From assembly GCA_037625715.1 (NCBI GenBank), contig JASJHQ010000021.1, positions 1 to 41,792 on the forward strand: 41,792 bases of DNA, read 5' to 3'. A program made the position numbers and the translations under genes. The notes beneath the pieces are model-generated. The model had not been told where the DNA came from. It saw only the letters and a list, made by a program, of their open reading frames with translations, and did not search any database. Positions 23,051-30,694 of this stretch are shown here, piece by piece (within the stretch, counting starts at the first letter, position 1; every line of letters starts with the position of its first letter). Source of the stretch: JABAYQ01 sp018608925. GTDB lineage: Bacteria > Bacteroidota > Bacteroidia > Flavobacteriales > UBA7312.

Positions 23051-24235
23051 ATGCTATTAGAAATGAAAGTACCAAGTCCGGGCGAGTCCATCTCGGAAGT
23101 AGAAATTGCCGCATGGTTGGTTCAATCTGGCGACTACGTAGAAAAAGATCAAGAAATTGCGGAAGTAGATTCCGATAAAGCTACCCTTGCTCTTCCTGCT
23201 GAAGTTAGCGGAATTATTAAGATTGTAGTAGAGGAAGGCGAAATGGTTGCCGTTGGCGATGTGGTTTGTATTATCGATACCGATGGTGTTGGTGAGGCTA
23301 AACCAAAAGCAGAAGAATCTGCTCCAGTCGCTGTAGTTTCACCCAGCTCTACGCCATCTGCTCCTATAGACGCTAAGGCAACACCGCTTGCTAAAGCTAT
23401 GATTCAGCAAAACGACCTTTCTACTAAAGAAGTGACAGGAAGTGGAGAAGGAGGGAAAATTTTAAAAGACGATGTTTTAGACGCACTATCTTCTACTTCT
23501 GTAGACGGACCACGAGGAATGGAGCGTAAGAAAATGTCGATGTTGCGTCGTAAGGTAGCTCAAAGGTTGGTTTCTGTTAAAAACGAAACAGCTATGTTAA
23601 CCACCTTCAACGAGGTGGATATGACTGCCATAAACGAGATTAGAGGCCAGTTTAAAGAACAATTCAAGCAAAAGTACGGAGTTGGACTAGGATTTATGTC
23701 TTTTTTCACTAAAGCAATTACAACTGCTTTAATGGAGTTTAAAGACGTAAATGCAATGATCGATGGTAATCAGGTTCAGTACCACAACTATGCCGATATA
23801 AGTATTGCCGTAAGTGCCCCTAAAGGTTTAATGGTTCCTGTTATTAGAAATGCAGAACTAATGAATTTTCAAGAGGTAGAAAGCGAAGTAAAAAGATTGG
23901 CTATAAAAGCTAGAGACGGAAAAATAACACCAGATGAAATGATGGGTGGTACCTTTACTATTACTAATGGTGGAGTATTCGGCTCTATGTTATCTACTCC
24001 AATTATTAACCCTCCTCAATCTGCTATTTTAGGAATGCACAATATCGTGCAAAGACCAATGGCAGTAGACGGAAAGGTAGAAATAAGACCTATTATGTAT
24101 GTAGCTCTTTCTTACGACCATCGAATTATTGATGGTAGAGAGTCTGTCGGATTCTTATGTAGGGTTAAAGAATGTTTAGAAGACCCAACTACCCACTTAT
24201 TGGGCGGAGACGTTAAAAAGAGTTTAGGACTATAA
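23051..24235 (+). CDS. sucB: 2-oxoglutarate dehydrogenase E2 component (dihydrolipoyl succinyltransferase)
   Basis: SucB forms the core of the complex and transfers succinyl groups to CoA through its lipoyl arm. In 394 residues the lipoyl domain (1-77) carries the modified lysine K43 in VDSDKATL, a short linker rich in Ala, Pro and Ser follows, then the E1/E3-binding domain (about 114-150, TPLAKAMIQQNDLS) and the catalytic domain ending with SYDHRIIDGRESVGFL, where H357 and D361 are the catalytic pair. E3 (lpd) is not adjacent and must be elsewhere. A strong terminator follows. Confidence 0.97.
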   Translation: MLLEMKVPSPGESISEVEIAAWLVQSGDYVEKDQEIAEVDSDKATLALPAEVSGIIKIVVEEGEMVAVGDVVCIIDTDGVGEAKPKAEESAPVAVVSPSSTPSAPIDAKATPLAKAMIQQNDLSTKEVTGSGEGGKILKDDVLDALSSTSVDGPRGMERKKMSMLRRKVAQRLVSVKNETAMLTTFNEVDMTAINEIRGQFKEQFKQKYGVGLGFMSFFTKAITTALMEFKDVNAMIDGNQVQYHNYADISIAVSAPKGLMVPVIRNAELMNFQEVESEVKRLAIKARDGKITPDEMMGGTFTITNGGVFGSMLSTPIINPPQSAILGMHNIVQRPMAVDGKVEIRPIMYVALSYDHRIIDGRESVGFLCRVKECLEDPTTHLLGGDVKKSLGL

Positions 24236-24240
24236 AAATG

Positions 24241-24268
24241 AAAGCCAGCTAATTAGCTGGCTTTTTTT
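24241..24268 (+). terminator. Rho-independent terminator after sucB
   Basis: AAAGCCAGCT - AATT - AGCTGGCTTT is a perfect 10-bp stem followed by T to 24268, 5 bases after the sucB stop. It lies between convergent genes. Confidence 0.92.
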
Positions 24269-24287
24269 AATCCTTTACAAACTTTAT

Positions 24288-26852
24288 CTAGTTCATCAGA
24301 TGGACTTCCCCCATTTTTACTTGCCTGATTTTTATACCGTTGTAACTGGCTCTCCAAGCATAAACTCCAGTCGGGCAAACCCTTCCTTGGTATGTTCCGT
24401 CCCATCCAACATTAGGGTCGCTGCTTCGGAAAATTGTTTCACCCCATCGGTTTATTATGCTTAGGCTAAAGTCGCTAGAGCATCCTAAAACAGGTCTGAA
24501 AACATCGTTTTGAGTGTCGCTGTTGGGTGTGAAAGCATTAGGAGCAAAAAATGGAATAGATTCCAATGGTTTTAAAACGGTAGAAACACTATTGCGGCAT
24601 CCGTTTTCGTCATATACTTCTAAGCTTATTTGATACGGATTTACATTCTCAAAAGTGTAGTCGAAAAGAGTGTCTTGGCTAATGATTGTCCCGTCTCCTA
24701 GATTCCAGACAATACTGTCGTAATTAGTAGTAGCATCGAGAATAAGAATTGTTTTATCGCAATTAGAAATAACTTCAGGGTAAATAGTAAAATTCACATC
24801 TGGAGTTTCGTTCACCTTAAAATAATCGTCTATAACTAATGTTTCTATACATCCCATTTGGGTAATTACCTCAAGAGAAACGTCAAAAGTTCCTGCTTGA
24901 TCTAAGTAAATATTTGGCGATTGACCCGAGTAGTTTTGGCCATTAACCGTCCAACTCCATGACGATATAGGATCATTAATCATCGATAGACTACTGTCTA
25001 ATAATGAGAAATAAGAGGGATTACATCCTAAGCTATCTGGAGTAGAAAAACCAAGAGTTGGTGTCTCCCCTTCTGTAACTAGTATCTCATCTGAGTAATT
25101 GCAAAAGTTTGGACTCGTATTGATTAAGCTATAAGTCCCTGGAGTATTTATAGAAATAGTAGGAGTAACTTCTCCAGTACTCCATAAGCAAGCAATTGCC
25201 TGGTTTCCACCATCTAGTATTAAGGGATCTGTACTTCCATTACATACCGCTAAATCAGGCCCTAGTGTAAAGCTAAAATCATCAATAGATACGGTTATTG
25301 AAGCTTCACTGACCCCTCCACAGGCTCCATCTCCGCTTACGGTATAGGTTGTGTTTTGGTTTGGGCTTGCAATAGGGTTAGAGCTATTTGGGTTTACTAA
25401 GCTAGCAGCTGGAGTCCATTGATAATTTGATCCTCCACTAACGTTTAGGGTTATAGAACCACCAGGGCAAATAGTAGAATCTGGAATTATACTAAGAGAT
25501 GTTGAGGCTTGTTGGTCCGAATAAATATCCATATCACCAAAGGACATTTTTTGAGAACCATCATTACCCATTCCAGTATAGTTTACATCTATATAGATAC
25601 TGGTATTTTGCACATAATCTGGTGATGTAGGGTCGATAGAATTTCCCTCGACAGGTATTCCAGCTGCTCCATAAACATAAGTTTGCCCTCCATCTGCTGG
25701 GTTAAACCCAGAGAAACGAAGAGCATCACCAGTTGCCCAGATTAGCTTTTCACAATCAATTCCGTCAACTGTTTGTCTGTTGCTCAAAGCAACTCCACCT
25801 GCGGTATTGTTTGCAGTGTACGGAGTGTTATAATTTCCTACTCCGTATTGTTGACTTATGGTCCAATTTCCTCCAGAGTTAGTAAATTCCATCAGTCTAG
25901 AATTGTGGGCTCCAGGAGTAAAGAGGTTGTCGAACCCTCCAAAAGTTGACCATCCCCCTTGTTGTTTTTCACACACATACATTTTACCGTCAGCACTAAA
26001 TGTAATGTCAGAAATAGGATAAGAACCCCCAGTAACTGTAGAAGTAATAAAGTTACTAATGTCTGGCAAGCTAAAACATAAATCTTCTATTCCTGAAAAC
26101 TCGCCACTAGCATCTAAATCTACTGACCACACTGAGTTGTTTATATTGGTTGACGTTGCTAAAGAGTTATCTTCTGTCCATTGCGAAAAATATACTTTTA
26201 CATTGTTTGGCCCGTCTGCATAAACGTTAATACCCCAAATAGCTTCTCCATGTCCTGCAAAACCAGGAGTTCCGTTGTCTGGATCGAAGGGATCAAATGT
26301 AGATAGCAAATTTCCGTTGGTGTCAAATCGATAAATCTTTCCGTCTTCGAAATTAGTGATGAAGAGTTGGTTGTTCCATTTGTCAAAACAAATATTTCCT
26401 AGTCCAACATTCTGATTTGGGATTTGATTTGCTCCTGTTCCTGTAGTAATTAAAGGAGTTATGCTCCAGTCGTTAGCGTTTAATTTATAAACCCCTCCAT
26501 CGCCTGCAACCCCACTATTTGTTGTGGTAGAGCCACTGCTAGAAATGACTTTTGTAGTTGTGAAATATGCGTTTTTTTGATCGTCAATAGCTACCCCAAA
26601 CACGTCTCCCATATTAGTCCCTTTCCATTGTGCCTGAATTGCTGGATCCGCAGGGGTATTGAAAGTAGTTGCCCAGTTTTGACCTAGTGGAGCACTCATA
26701 TTATTTTCGGTATCGAAAATAGAAAAAGCATCCCACTGCCCACTTGCTCCAGTCCAATGAGTAAGAATAGCCATTCCGTTTTGCAGCGGTTGTGCAAAAG
26801 AAATAGAAGATAAAAACACCATTAAAATGGTTGTGAATTTGGTTAAGGTCAT
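24288..26852 (-). CDS. Secreted protein with PKD-like repeats and a CHU_C-type type IX sorting tail
   Basis: This is a large protein exported by the type IX secretion system. It starts with a signal peptide (MTLTKFTTILMVFLSSISFA). Residues about 25-430 are a propeller-like region with many glycine, asparagine and aspartate turns (for example ICFDKWNNQLFITNFEDGKI and ISDITFSADGKMYVCEKQQG) that may be a beta-propeller. Residues 450-765 contain immunoglobulin/PKD-like units (TICPGGSITLNVSGGSNYQW, SWSWTVNGQNYSG, FTIYPEVISNCDKTILIL). The tail from residue 772 (NAFTPNSDTQNDVFRP ... INRWGETIF ... GWDGTYQG) is the gliding-motility-associated CHU_C (type B) domain. No enzyme motif is visible; a surface adhesin or structural role is a guess. 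Confidence 0.85.
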   Translation of the reverse strand: MTLTKFTTILMVFLSSISFAQPLQNGMAILTHWTGASGQWDAFSIFDTENNMSAPLGQNWATTFNTPADPAIQAQWKGTNMGDVFGVAIDDQKNAYFTTTKVISSSGSTTTNSGVAGDGGVYKLNANDWSITPLITTGTGANQIPNQNVGLGNICFDKWNNQLFITNFEDGKIYRFDTNGNLLSTFDPFDPDNGTPGFAGHGEAIWGINVYADGPNNVKVYFSQWTEDNSLATSTNINNSVWSVDLDASGEFSGIEDLCFSLPDISNFITSTVTGGSYPISDITFSADGKMYVCEKQQGGWSTFGGFDNLFTPGAHNSRLMEFTNSGGNWTISQQYGVGNYNTPYTANNTAGGVALSNRQTVDGIDCEKLIWATGDALRFSGFNPADGGQTYVYGAAGIPVEGNSIDPTSPDYVQNTSIYIDVNYTGMGNDGSQKMSFGDMDIYSDQQASTSLSIIPDSTICPGGSITLNVSGGSNYQWTPAASLVNPNSSNPIASPNQNTTYTVSGDGACGGVSEASITVSIDDFSFTLGPDLAVCNGSTDPLILDGGNQAIACLWSTGEVTPTISINTPGTYSLINTSPNFCNYSDEILVTEGETPTLGFSTPDSLGCNPSYFSLLDSSLSMINDPISSWSWTVNGQNYSGQSPNIYLDQAGTFDVSLEVITQMGCIETLVIDDYFKVNETPDVNFTIYPEVISNCDKTILILDATTNYDSIVWNLGDGTIISQDTLFDYTFENVNPYQISLEVYDENGCRNSVSTVLKPLESIPFFAPNAFTPNSDTQNDVFRPVLGCSSDFSLSIINRWGETIFRSSDPNVGWDGTYQGRVCPTGVYAWRASYNGIKIRQVKMGEVHLMN

Positions 26853-26895
26853 GTTAGTTACTTGTTGTAGTTTAAGGAGCTACTAAAGTACGCTT

Positions 26896-27627
26896 TTATT
26901 TCTCTGTTTTAAAGAAATACCTAAGATCAATTGTGAAATAGTTGCCGTTTAGCTCGAGAAAATCGCTATTTATAGAGGGAGCTAAAACGTTGTATTCGTT
27001 AATCCCGTCATCAAATTCAGGGAAAACTCTAACGATGCTTTTGAAAGGTCTGTGAAGGGAAAGTCCAAAATAAAAATAGCCTTTTGTTTCGGTTCTATAT
27101 TCTGTTCCAAGATTAGCGATAAACGACGATTGTCCTTTTTTTCTTCTTATTGTGTTCTGATAAAAAAATGAATTTTGTTCTCCTTCGGAATATATATCCG
27201 AAGTGAAGACATTATAGGAAACACCAAAAGAACCATTGAGGTACCACTTATCGGATACTCTTACATAAGTTAAAAGCTGTATTGGGATTTCGTAAGATCG
27301 AATAGTGAAATTGCTATAGTCACTTACGTTTTCACTTTCTACTTCTAATTTATATCTTCTTTGAACGAAATTAATTCCTGTTTCAAATGAAATAACGTTA
27401 GTGATATTTTTCCTAATATTCATCCCTATTGATTGTCCTAATCTAGGTTTTAGGTTGAAAGAATATAAAGTAGAATCGTTGCTATTAAAATCTTGGCTTA
27501 CATTGCTCGCATTAAAATAGGCATTAGGAATAATTGGCTTTATTTGAATGCCAAATAAAAAGTCACTCTCCTGTGCGTAAGTAAAAGAGACAAGTAACGA
27601 AAATAAAAGGAGGAATCTTTTAGTCAT
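26896..27627 (-). CDS. Outer membrane beta-barrel protein of unknown function
   Basis: The product has a signal peptide (MTKRFLLLFSLLVSFTYAQ) and alternating hydrophobic/polar strands with aromatic ends (for example SFETGINFVQRRYKLEVESE, YYFGLSLHRPF-like segments and a final YFTIDLRYFF strand), as in small outer-membrane barrels such as the PorT or OmpW groups. The ATG at 27627 lies inside the upstream nfu gene and the frames overlap by 8 bases, so translation is coupled. The start three codons upstream is possible but less likely, because the signal peptide begins at MTKR. No family name can be given. Confidence 0.7.
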   Translation of the reverse strand: MTKRFLLLFSLLVSFTYAQESDFLFGIQIKPIIPNAYFNASNVSQDFNSNDSTLYSFNLKPRLGQSIGMNIRKNITNVISFETGINFVQRRYKLEVESENVSDYSNFTIRSYEIPIQLLTYVRVSDKWYLNGSFGVSYNVFTSDIYSEGEQNSFFYQNTIRRKKGQSSFIANLGTEYRTETKGYFYFGLSLHRPFKSIVRVFPEFDDGINEYNVLAPSINSDFLELNGNYFTIDLRYFFKTEK

Positions 27628-28222
27628 TATCGGCAATTACTTCTACCACTTCGTCTGGCATCATTTTAGTTAATAAACCTTCAATTCCTGATTTTAAAGT
27701 CATGCTTGAAGACGGACAACCACTACAAGCACCCTGTAGAGAAACGGTTACTGTTCCTTTTTCAAATTTCTTAAGAGAAATAAAACCACCATCTTGCTCT
27801 ACAGCCGGACGTACATATTCGTCCAACAGATCTGCAATTTTCTTTTCTATATCGGAAAATTCTCTATTTAATTCTTCTTTATGTTTTACAGAGTCTTTAT
27901 TAAGTTTTACAGGAGCATTTTCGTTTATTACTTTGCCTCCATCTCTAATAAACTCACGAATGAACTCTCTCATTTCTAGCACTATATCCGACCACTCAAT
28001 GTCGTTTTGTTTCTTAGTAACCGAAACAAAGTTTCCACTAATAAAAACGCTTTCAACAAAAGGAAAACCGAAAAGCTCTAATGCTAAAGGAGAAGAAATA
28101 GCTTCTGCTCGGTTTAGAAACTCATATATATTGTTGTCAACCAGTAATTTATTAGCTGTAAACTTCATAACTTTTGGGTTAGGAGTCTCTTCTGCATAAA
28201 GTGAAATAGGAATTTTTGTCAT
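27620..28222 (-). CDS. Nfu-type iron-sulfur cluster carrier protein (NifU family)
   Basis: NFU1-like proteins carry or deliver Fe-S clusters to target enzymes. The 200-residue product has an N-terminal Nfu_N domain (ISLYAEETPNPKVMKFTANK) and a C-terminal NifU-like domain with the CxxC cluster ligands C166 and C169 in GACSGCPSSSM, preceded by VRPAVEQDGGFISL. The upstream in-frame ATG at 28243 would put the promoter box inside the gene, so the ATG at 28222 is used. The gene overlaps the beta-barrel gene and is divergent from the carbonic-anhydrase-like gene. Confidence 0.92.
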   Translation of the reverse strand: MTKIPISLYAEETPNPKVMKFTANKLLVDNNIYEFLNRAEAISSPLALELFGFPFVESVFISGNFVSVTKKQNDIEWSDIVLEMREFIREFIRDGGKVINENAPVKLNKDSVKHKEELNREFSDIEKKIADLLDEYVRPAVEQDGGFISLKKFEKGTVTVSLQGACSGCPSSSMTLKSGIEGLLTKMMPDEVVEVIADND

Positions 28223-28232
28223 AGTATCATTA

Positions 28233-28267
28233 TTTGTTCGCAAAGTTACACCAAACTTTTATCTTTG
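28233..28267 (+). promoter_or_regulatory. Promoter of the gamma-carbonic anhydrase-like gene
   Basis: TTTG at 28233-28236, a 23-base spacer and TATCTTTG at 28260-28267 form a good -33/-7 pair. Since the box covers the ATG at 28265, the real start is the next in-frame ATG at 28280. Confidence 0.65.
28241..28248 (-). promoter_or_regulatory. -7 box for the nfu gene
   Basis: TAACTTTG on the minus strand is a full TAnnTTTG match, 18 bases upstream of the ATG at 28222. It is interleaved with the plus-strand promoter in the 57-base divergent gap. No -33 TTG at normal spacing was seen. Confidence 0.6.
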
Positions 28268-28279
28268 AAAAAAAACAAT

Positions 28280-28795
28280 ATGGCTTTAATTAAAGAAGTT
28301 CTTGGCATTAGCCCTAAATTCGGTAAAGATATTTTTCTTGCCGAAAACGCAACTGTTGTCGGTCAGGTCGAAATGGGCGATTATTGTAGCGTTTGGTTTA
28401 ATGCTGTAATTCGTGGCGACGTTCATTTTATTAAAATCGGTAATAAAGTTAATATTCAGGATGGAGCTGTGATCCATTGTACTTATAAAAAACACCCAAC
28501 TATTATCGGCAATAATGTTTCTGTAGGTCATAACGCAATAGTACACGGTTGTCATATAAAAGACAACGTTTTAGTGGGCATGGGAGCTATTGTAATGGAT
28601 AATGTGGTGGTAGAGAGCAATACTATTATCGGAGCGGGCTCTGTGGTCTTGCAGAATAGCGTTTTAGAAAGTGGTTGTATTTATGCTGGAGTTCCTGCTA
28701 AAAAAGTAAAAACCTTAAGCCAAGAACAAACTAAAGTTTTAATTGAAGGAATTGCAGATAATTATCTTAAATATTCGGAGTGGTTTAAAGAATAA
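28280..28795 (+). CDS. Gamma-carbonic anhydrase-family left-handed beta-helix protein
   Basis: The 171-residue protein has the hexapeptide-repeat pattern of a left-handed beta-helix and resembles YrdA/PaaY-type proteins. The three candidate zinc-ligand histidines are present: H66 in AVIHCTY, H84 and H89 in VGHNAIVHG, with an arginine-aspartate pair in FNAVIRGDVHF. Many relatives are active only after oxidation or lack proven carbonic anhydrase activity, so the enzymatic role is likely but unconfirmed. The start codon at 28280 is preferred to 28265 (see promoter). Its end overlaps the convergent murI gene by 11 bases. Confidence 0.88.
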   Translation: MALIKEVLGISPKFGKDIFLAENATVVGQVEMGDYCSVWFNAVIRGDVHFIKIGNKVNIQDGAVIHCTYKKHPTIIGNNVSVGHNAIVHGCHIKDNVLVGMGAIVMDNVVVESNTIIGAGSVVLQNSVLESGCIYAGVPAKKVKTLSQEQTKVLIEGIADNYLKYSEWFKE

Positions 28796-29579
28796 CCTCC
28801 TCTAAGTGAATGTTTTCGTTAAAGAAAAACTTTGCCGATTGCTCAAATGAGTCAGTATAATCCGACACATAAAAACGATATTCTGGTTGTTGATCGCTTT
28901 TCAAATTTCCTGTTTCTAAAGAATGCAGAACATAATTTGCTACTTGGCTTGCAGAATCAATAACCTCTACCTTATTGTTATAAAATTTTTTAACAATGTT
29001 TTCTATTAAAGGATAATGGGTACAAGCCAAAATTATTTTTTCAATTCCTTTTAAAGCCGGATTTTCTAAATAATTATTTATTACCGTTTGACTGATAGTG
29101 TCATTAATAAAACCTTCTTCAATCATAGGTGCCAAAAGGGGAGTTGCTAAAGTGCTGACCTCAGTATTTGGGTTTTTTTCTTTTATTTTTTTGGAATAAA
29201 CACCTGAATTAATGGTTCCTTTTGTACCTATAATTCCTACTTTTTTAGAATTAGTTTCTTTGCTTAGGTAACGAACAACTGGGTCTATTACATTTACAAT
29301 TGTGGTGTCAGGACAAGATTCTTTGATGTTCTGATAGGCTACCGAAGATGCGGTGTTGCAAGCGATAACAATCATTTTGCAATTTTTCTTAATTAGGAAA
29401 TCGCAGATTTTTTTAGAGTATTCGTTAATTGCTCTTGACGATTTTTCTCCATAAGGCAAATGTTTGGTGTCTCCGAAATAGATAATACTTTCGTTAGGCA
29501 ATGCCTTCTTAATGGCATTAGCAACGGTTAGTCCACCTATGCCTGAGTCAAAAATACCTATGGGTTGATTGTTATTCAT
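28785..29579 (-). CDS. murI: Glutamate racemase
   Basis: MurI makes D-glutamate for peptidoglycan precursors. The ATG at 29579 gives MNNNQPIGIFDSGIGGLTVA, the family start with D11; the two catalytic cysteines are C74 in IACNTASS and C186 in ILACTHYPLI. The length of 264 residues is normal. An upstream ATG at 29618 would lie within the terminator hairpin region and adds an unrelated stretch, so it is not used. It sits downstream of the ompH genes but beyond a terminator, so expression needs read-through or a separate promoter that I could not identify. Confidence 0.95.
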   Translation of the reverse strand: MNNNQPIGIFDSGIGGLTVANAIKKALPNESIIYFGDTKHLPYGEKSSRAINEYSKKICDFLIKKNCKMIVIACNTASSVAYQNIKESCPDTTIVNVIDPVVRYLSKETNSKKVGIIGTKGTINSGVYSKKIKEKNPNTEVSTLATPLLAPMIEEGFINDTISQTVINNYLENPALKGIEKIILACTHYPLIENIVKKFYNNKVEVIDSASQVANYVLHSLETGNLKSDQQPEYRFYVSDYTDSFEQSAKFFFNENIHLEEVIL

Positions 29580-29596
29580 TGTCTGAAAAATAGCAT

Positions 29597-29626
29597 AAAA
29601 AAAGCAGTTTGTTGCCAAACTGCTTT
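29597..29626 (-). terminator. Rho-independent terminator between ompH and murI
   Basis: On the minus strand AAAGCAGTTTG - GCAA - CAAACTGCTTT is an 11-bp stem followed by a T-run (A-run 29597-29603 on plus). It lies 19 bases after the second ompH stop. Confidence 0.85.
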
Positions 29627-29644
29627 AAAAGATTTTAAGAGGAA

Positions 29645-30145
29645 TTACATTCCTAACTTTGCTTTTACTTTTTCAATAACATTTTCGCTTTCATCAACAT
29701 AAAGAAACGATCCTGCTCCAGAATCAAATATGTAAGTGTACTTACCATCTTTTGCTACTTCTTGAATAGCTTCCATTGCTTTGTCTCTAATAGGAGTAAA
29801 AAGTTCTGTTTCTTTTTGTGCTAAAGATTTTTGAGCACTTTGTTGAAAATCAACCATTCTTTTTTGAATGCTTTCTACTTCTCTTATTTTGTCTTCTTTA
29901 ACTAATTCAGAATAAGTAGTTTCATTTTGTTGGAAGTCTGTTACTTTTCTTTCATATTCAGACTGCATATCAGATAACTGATTTTCTAATTTTTTAGCAT
30001 AATCTTGAAGTTCTGTTTGCATCGTTACGCTCTCAGGCATGCTTGCTAACAATTCATTCGAATTTAAGTATCCAAATTTAGTTTGTGCTTGTGTAGAAAA
30101 TACAGCTAATGCTGCAATCATTAATGTTAAAAGTCCTTTTTTCAT
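29645..30145 (-). CDS. Periplasmic chaperone, Skp/OmpH family (downstream copy)
   Basis: Skp-like trimeric chaperones hold unfolded outer-membrane proteins in the periplasm and pass them to BamA. The 166-residue protein has a signal peptide (MKKGLLTLMIAALAVFSTQA), the start KFGYLNSNELLASMPE, and a long helical coiled-coil arm (about 40-110, rich in Glu, Lys and Gln) before a beta-strand end (YTYIFDSGAGSFLYVDES). It is one of two tandem copies, 26 bases after the first, at the end of the bamA operon before a terminator. Confidence 0.92.
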   Translation of the reverse strand: MKKGLLTLMIAALAVFSTQAQTKFGYLNSNELLASMPESVTMQTELQDYAKKLENQLSDMQSEYERKVTDFQQNETTYSELVKEDKIREVESIQKRMVDFQQSAQKSLAQKETELFTPIRDKAMEAIQEVAKDGKYTYIFDSGAGSFLYVDESENVIEKVKAKLGM

Positions 30146-30171
30146 TGTTCTCGGTTTTAATTAATTAGTTT

Positions 30172-30678
30172 TTAGTTTCCTAACATCTTTAGGATGTCAT
30201 CACTCTTATCTAGGTTAGGGTTAGAATAAAGCATTATTAATTCACTCGATTTGTCAAAAATAACGTCGTATCGTTTTTCTTCACAAAAATCGTTAACTGC
30301 ATTAAACACTTTATCTTGTATTGGCTGAACTAGTTCTTTTCGTTTAAGAAATAAGTCACCCTTAGGGCCAAATCTTTTTCGTTGTAATTCTTTTGCTTCT
30401 TTTTCTTTACCAATAATTTCGCTTTCTCTTCTTTGTTTCATGTCTTGAGTAAGAAGAATTTGATCCGCTTGGAATTTTTTGTAAAGTTGGTCAATCTCCT
30501 CGAAGATTTCTTCAATTTCTGTTTGCCAACTAAGAGATACTTTTTCTAGTTGATCTTGTGCGGATTGGTATTCTGGGATTCTTTCTAATATATAATCGCT
30601 GTCTACATACGCAAATTTTTGAGCGTAAGAAGTAAGTGTAATTACAGAAAGAAATAATATTGCAAATATATTTTTCAT
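30172..30678 (-). CDS. Periplasmic chaperone, Skp/OmpH family (upstream copy)
   Basis: This is the first of two tandem Skp/OmpH genes. The 168-residue product has a signal peptide (MKNIFAILFLSVITLTSYA), then KFAYVDSDYILERIPEYQSA, a helical arm with many Glu, Lys and Gln residues, and the end segment RYDVIFDKSSELIMLYSNP. It differs clearly from the downstream copy, so the pair is an old duplication rather than a recent one. It lies 16 bases after bamA on the same message; the two copies may form separate or mixed trimers. Confidence 0.92.
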   Translation of the reverse strand: MKNIFAILFLSVITLTSYAQKFAYVDSDYILERIPEYQSAQDQLEKVSLSWQTEIEEIFEEIDQLYKKFQADQILLTQDMKQRRESEIIGKEKEAKELQRKRFGPKGDLFLKRKELVQPIQDKVFNAVNDFCEEKRYDVIFDKSSELIMLYSNPNLDKSDDILKMLGN

Positions 30679-30694
30679 GAGTTTGCTAATTTAA

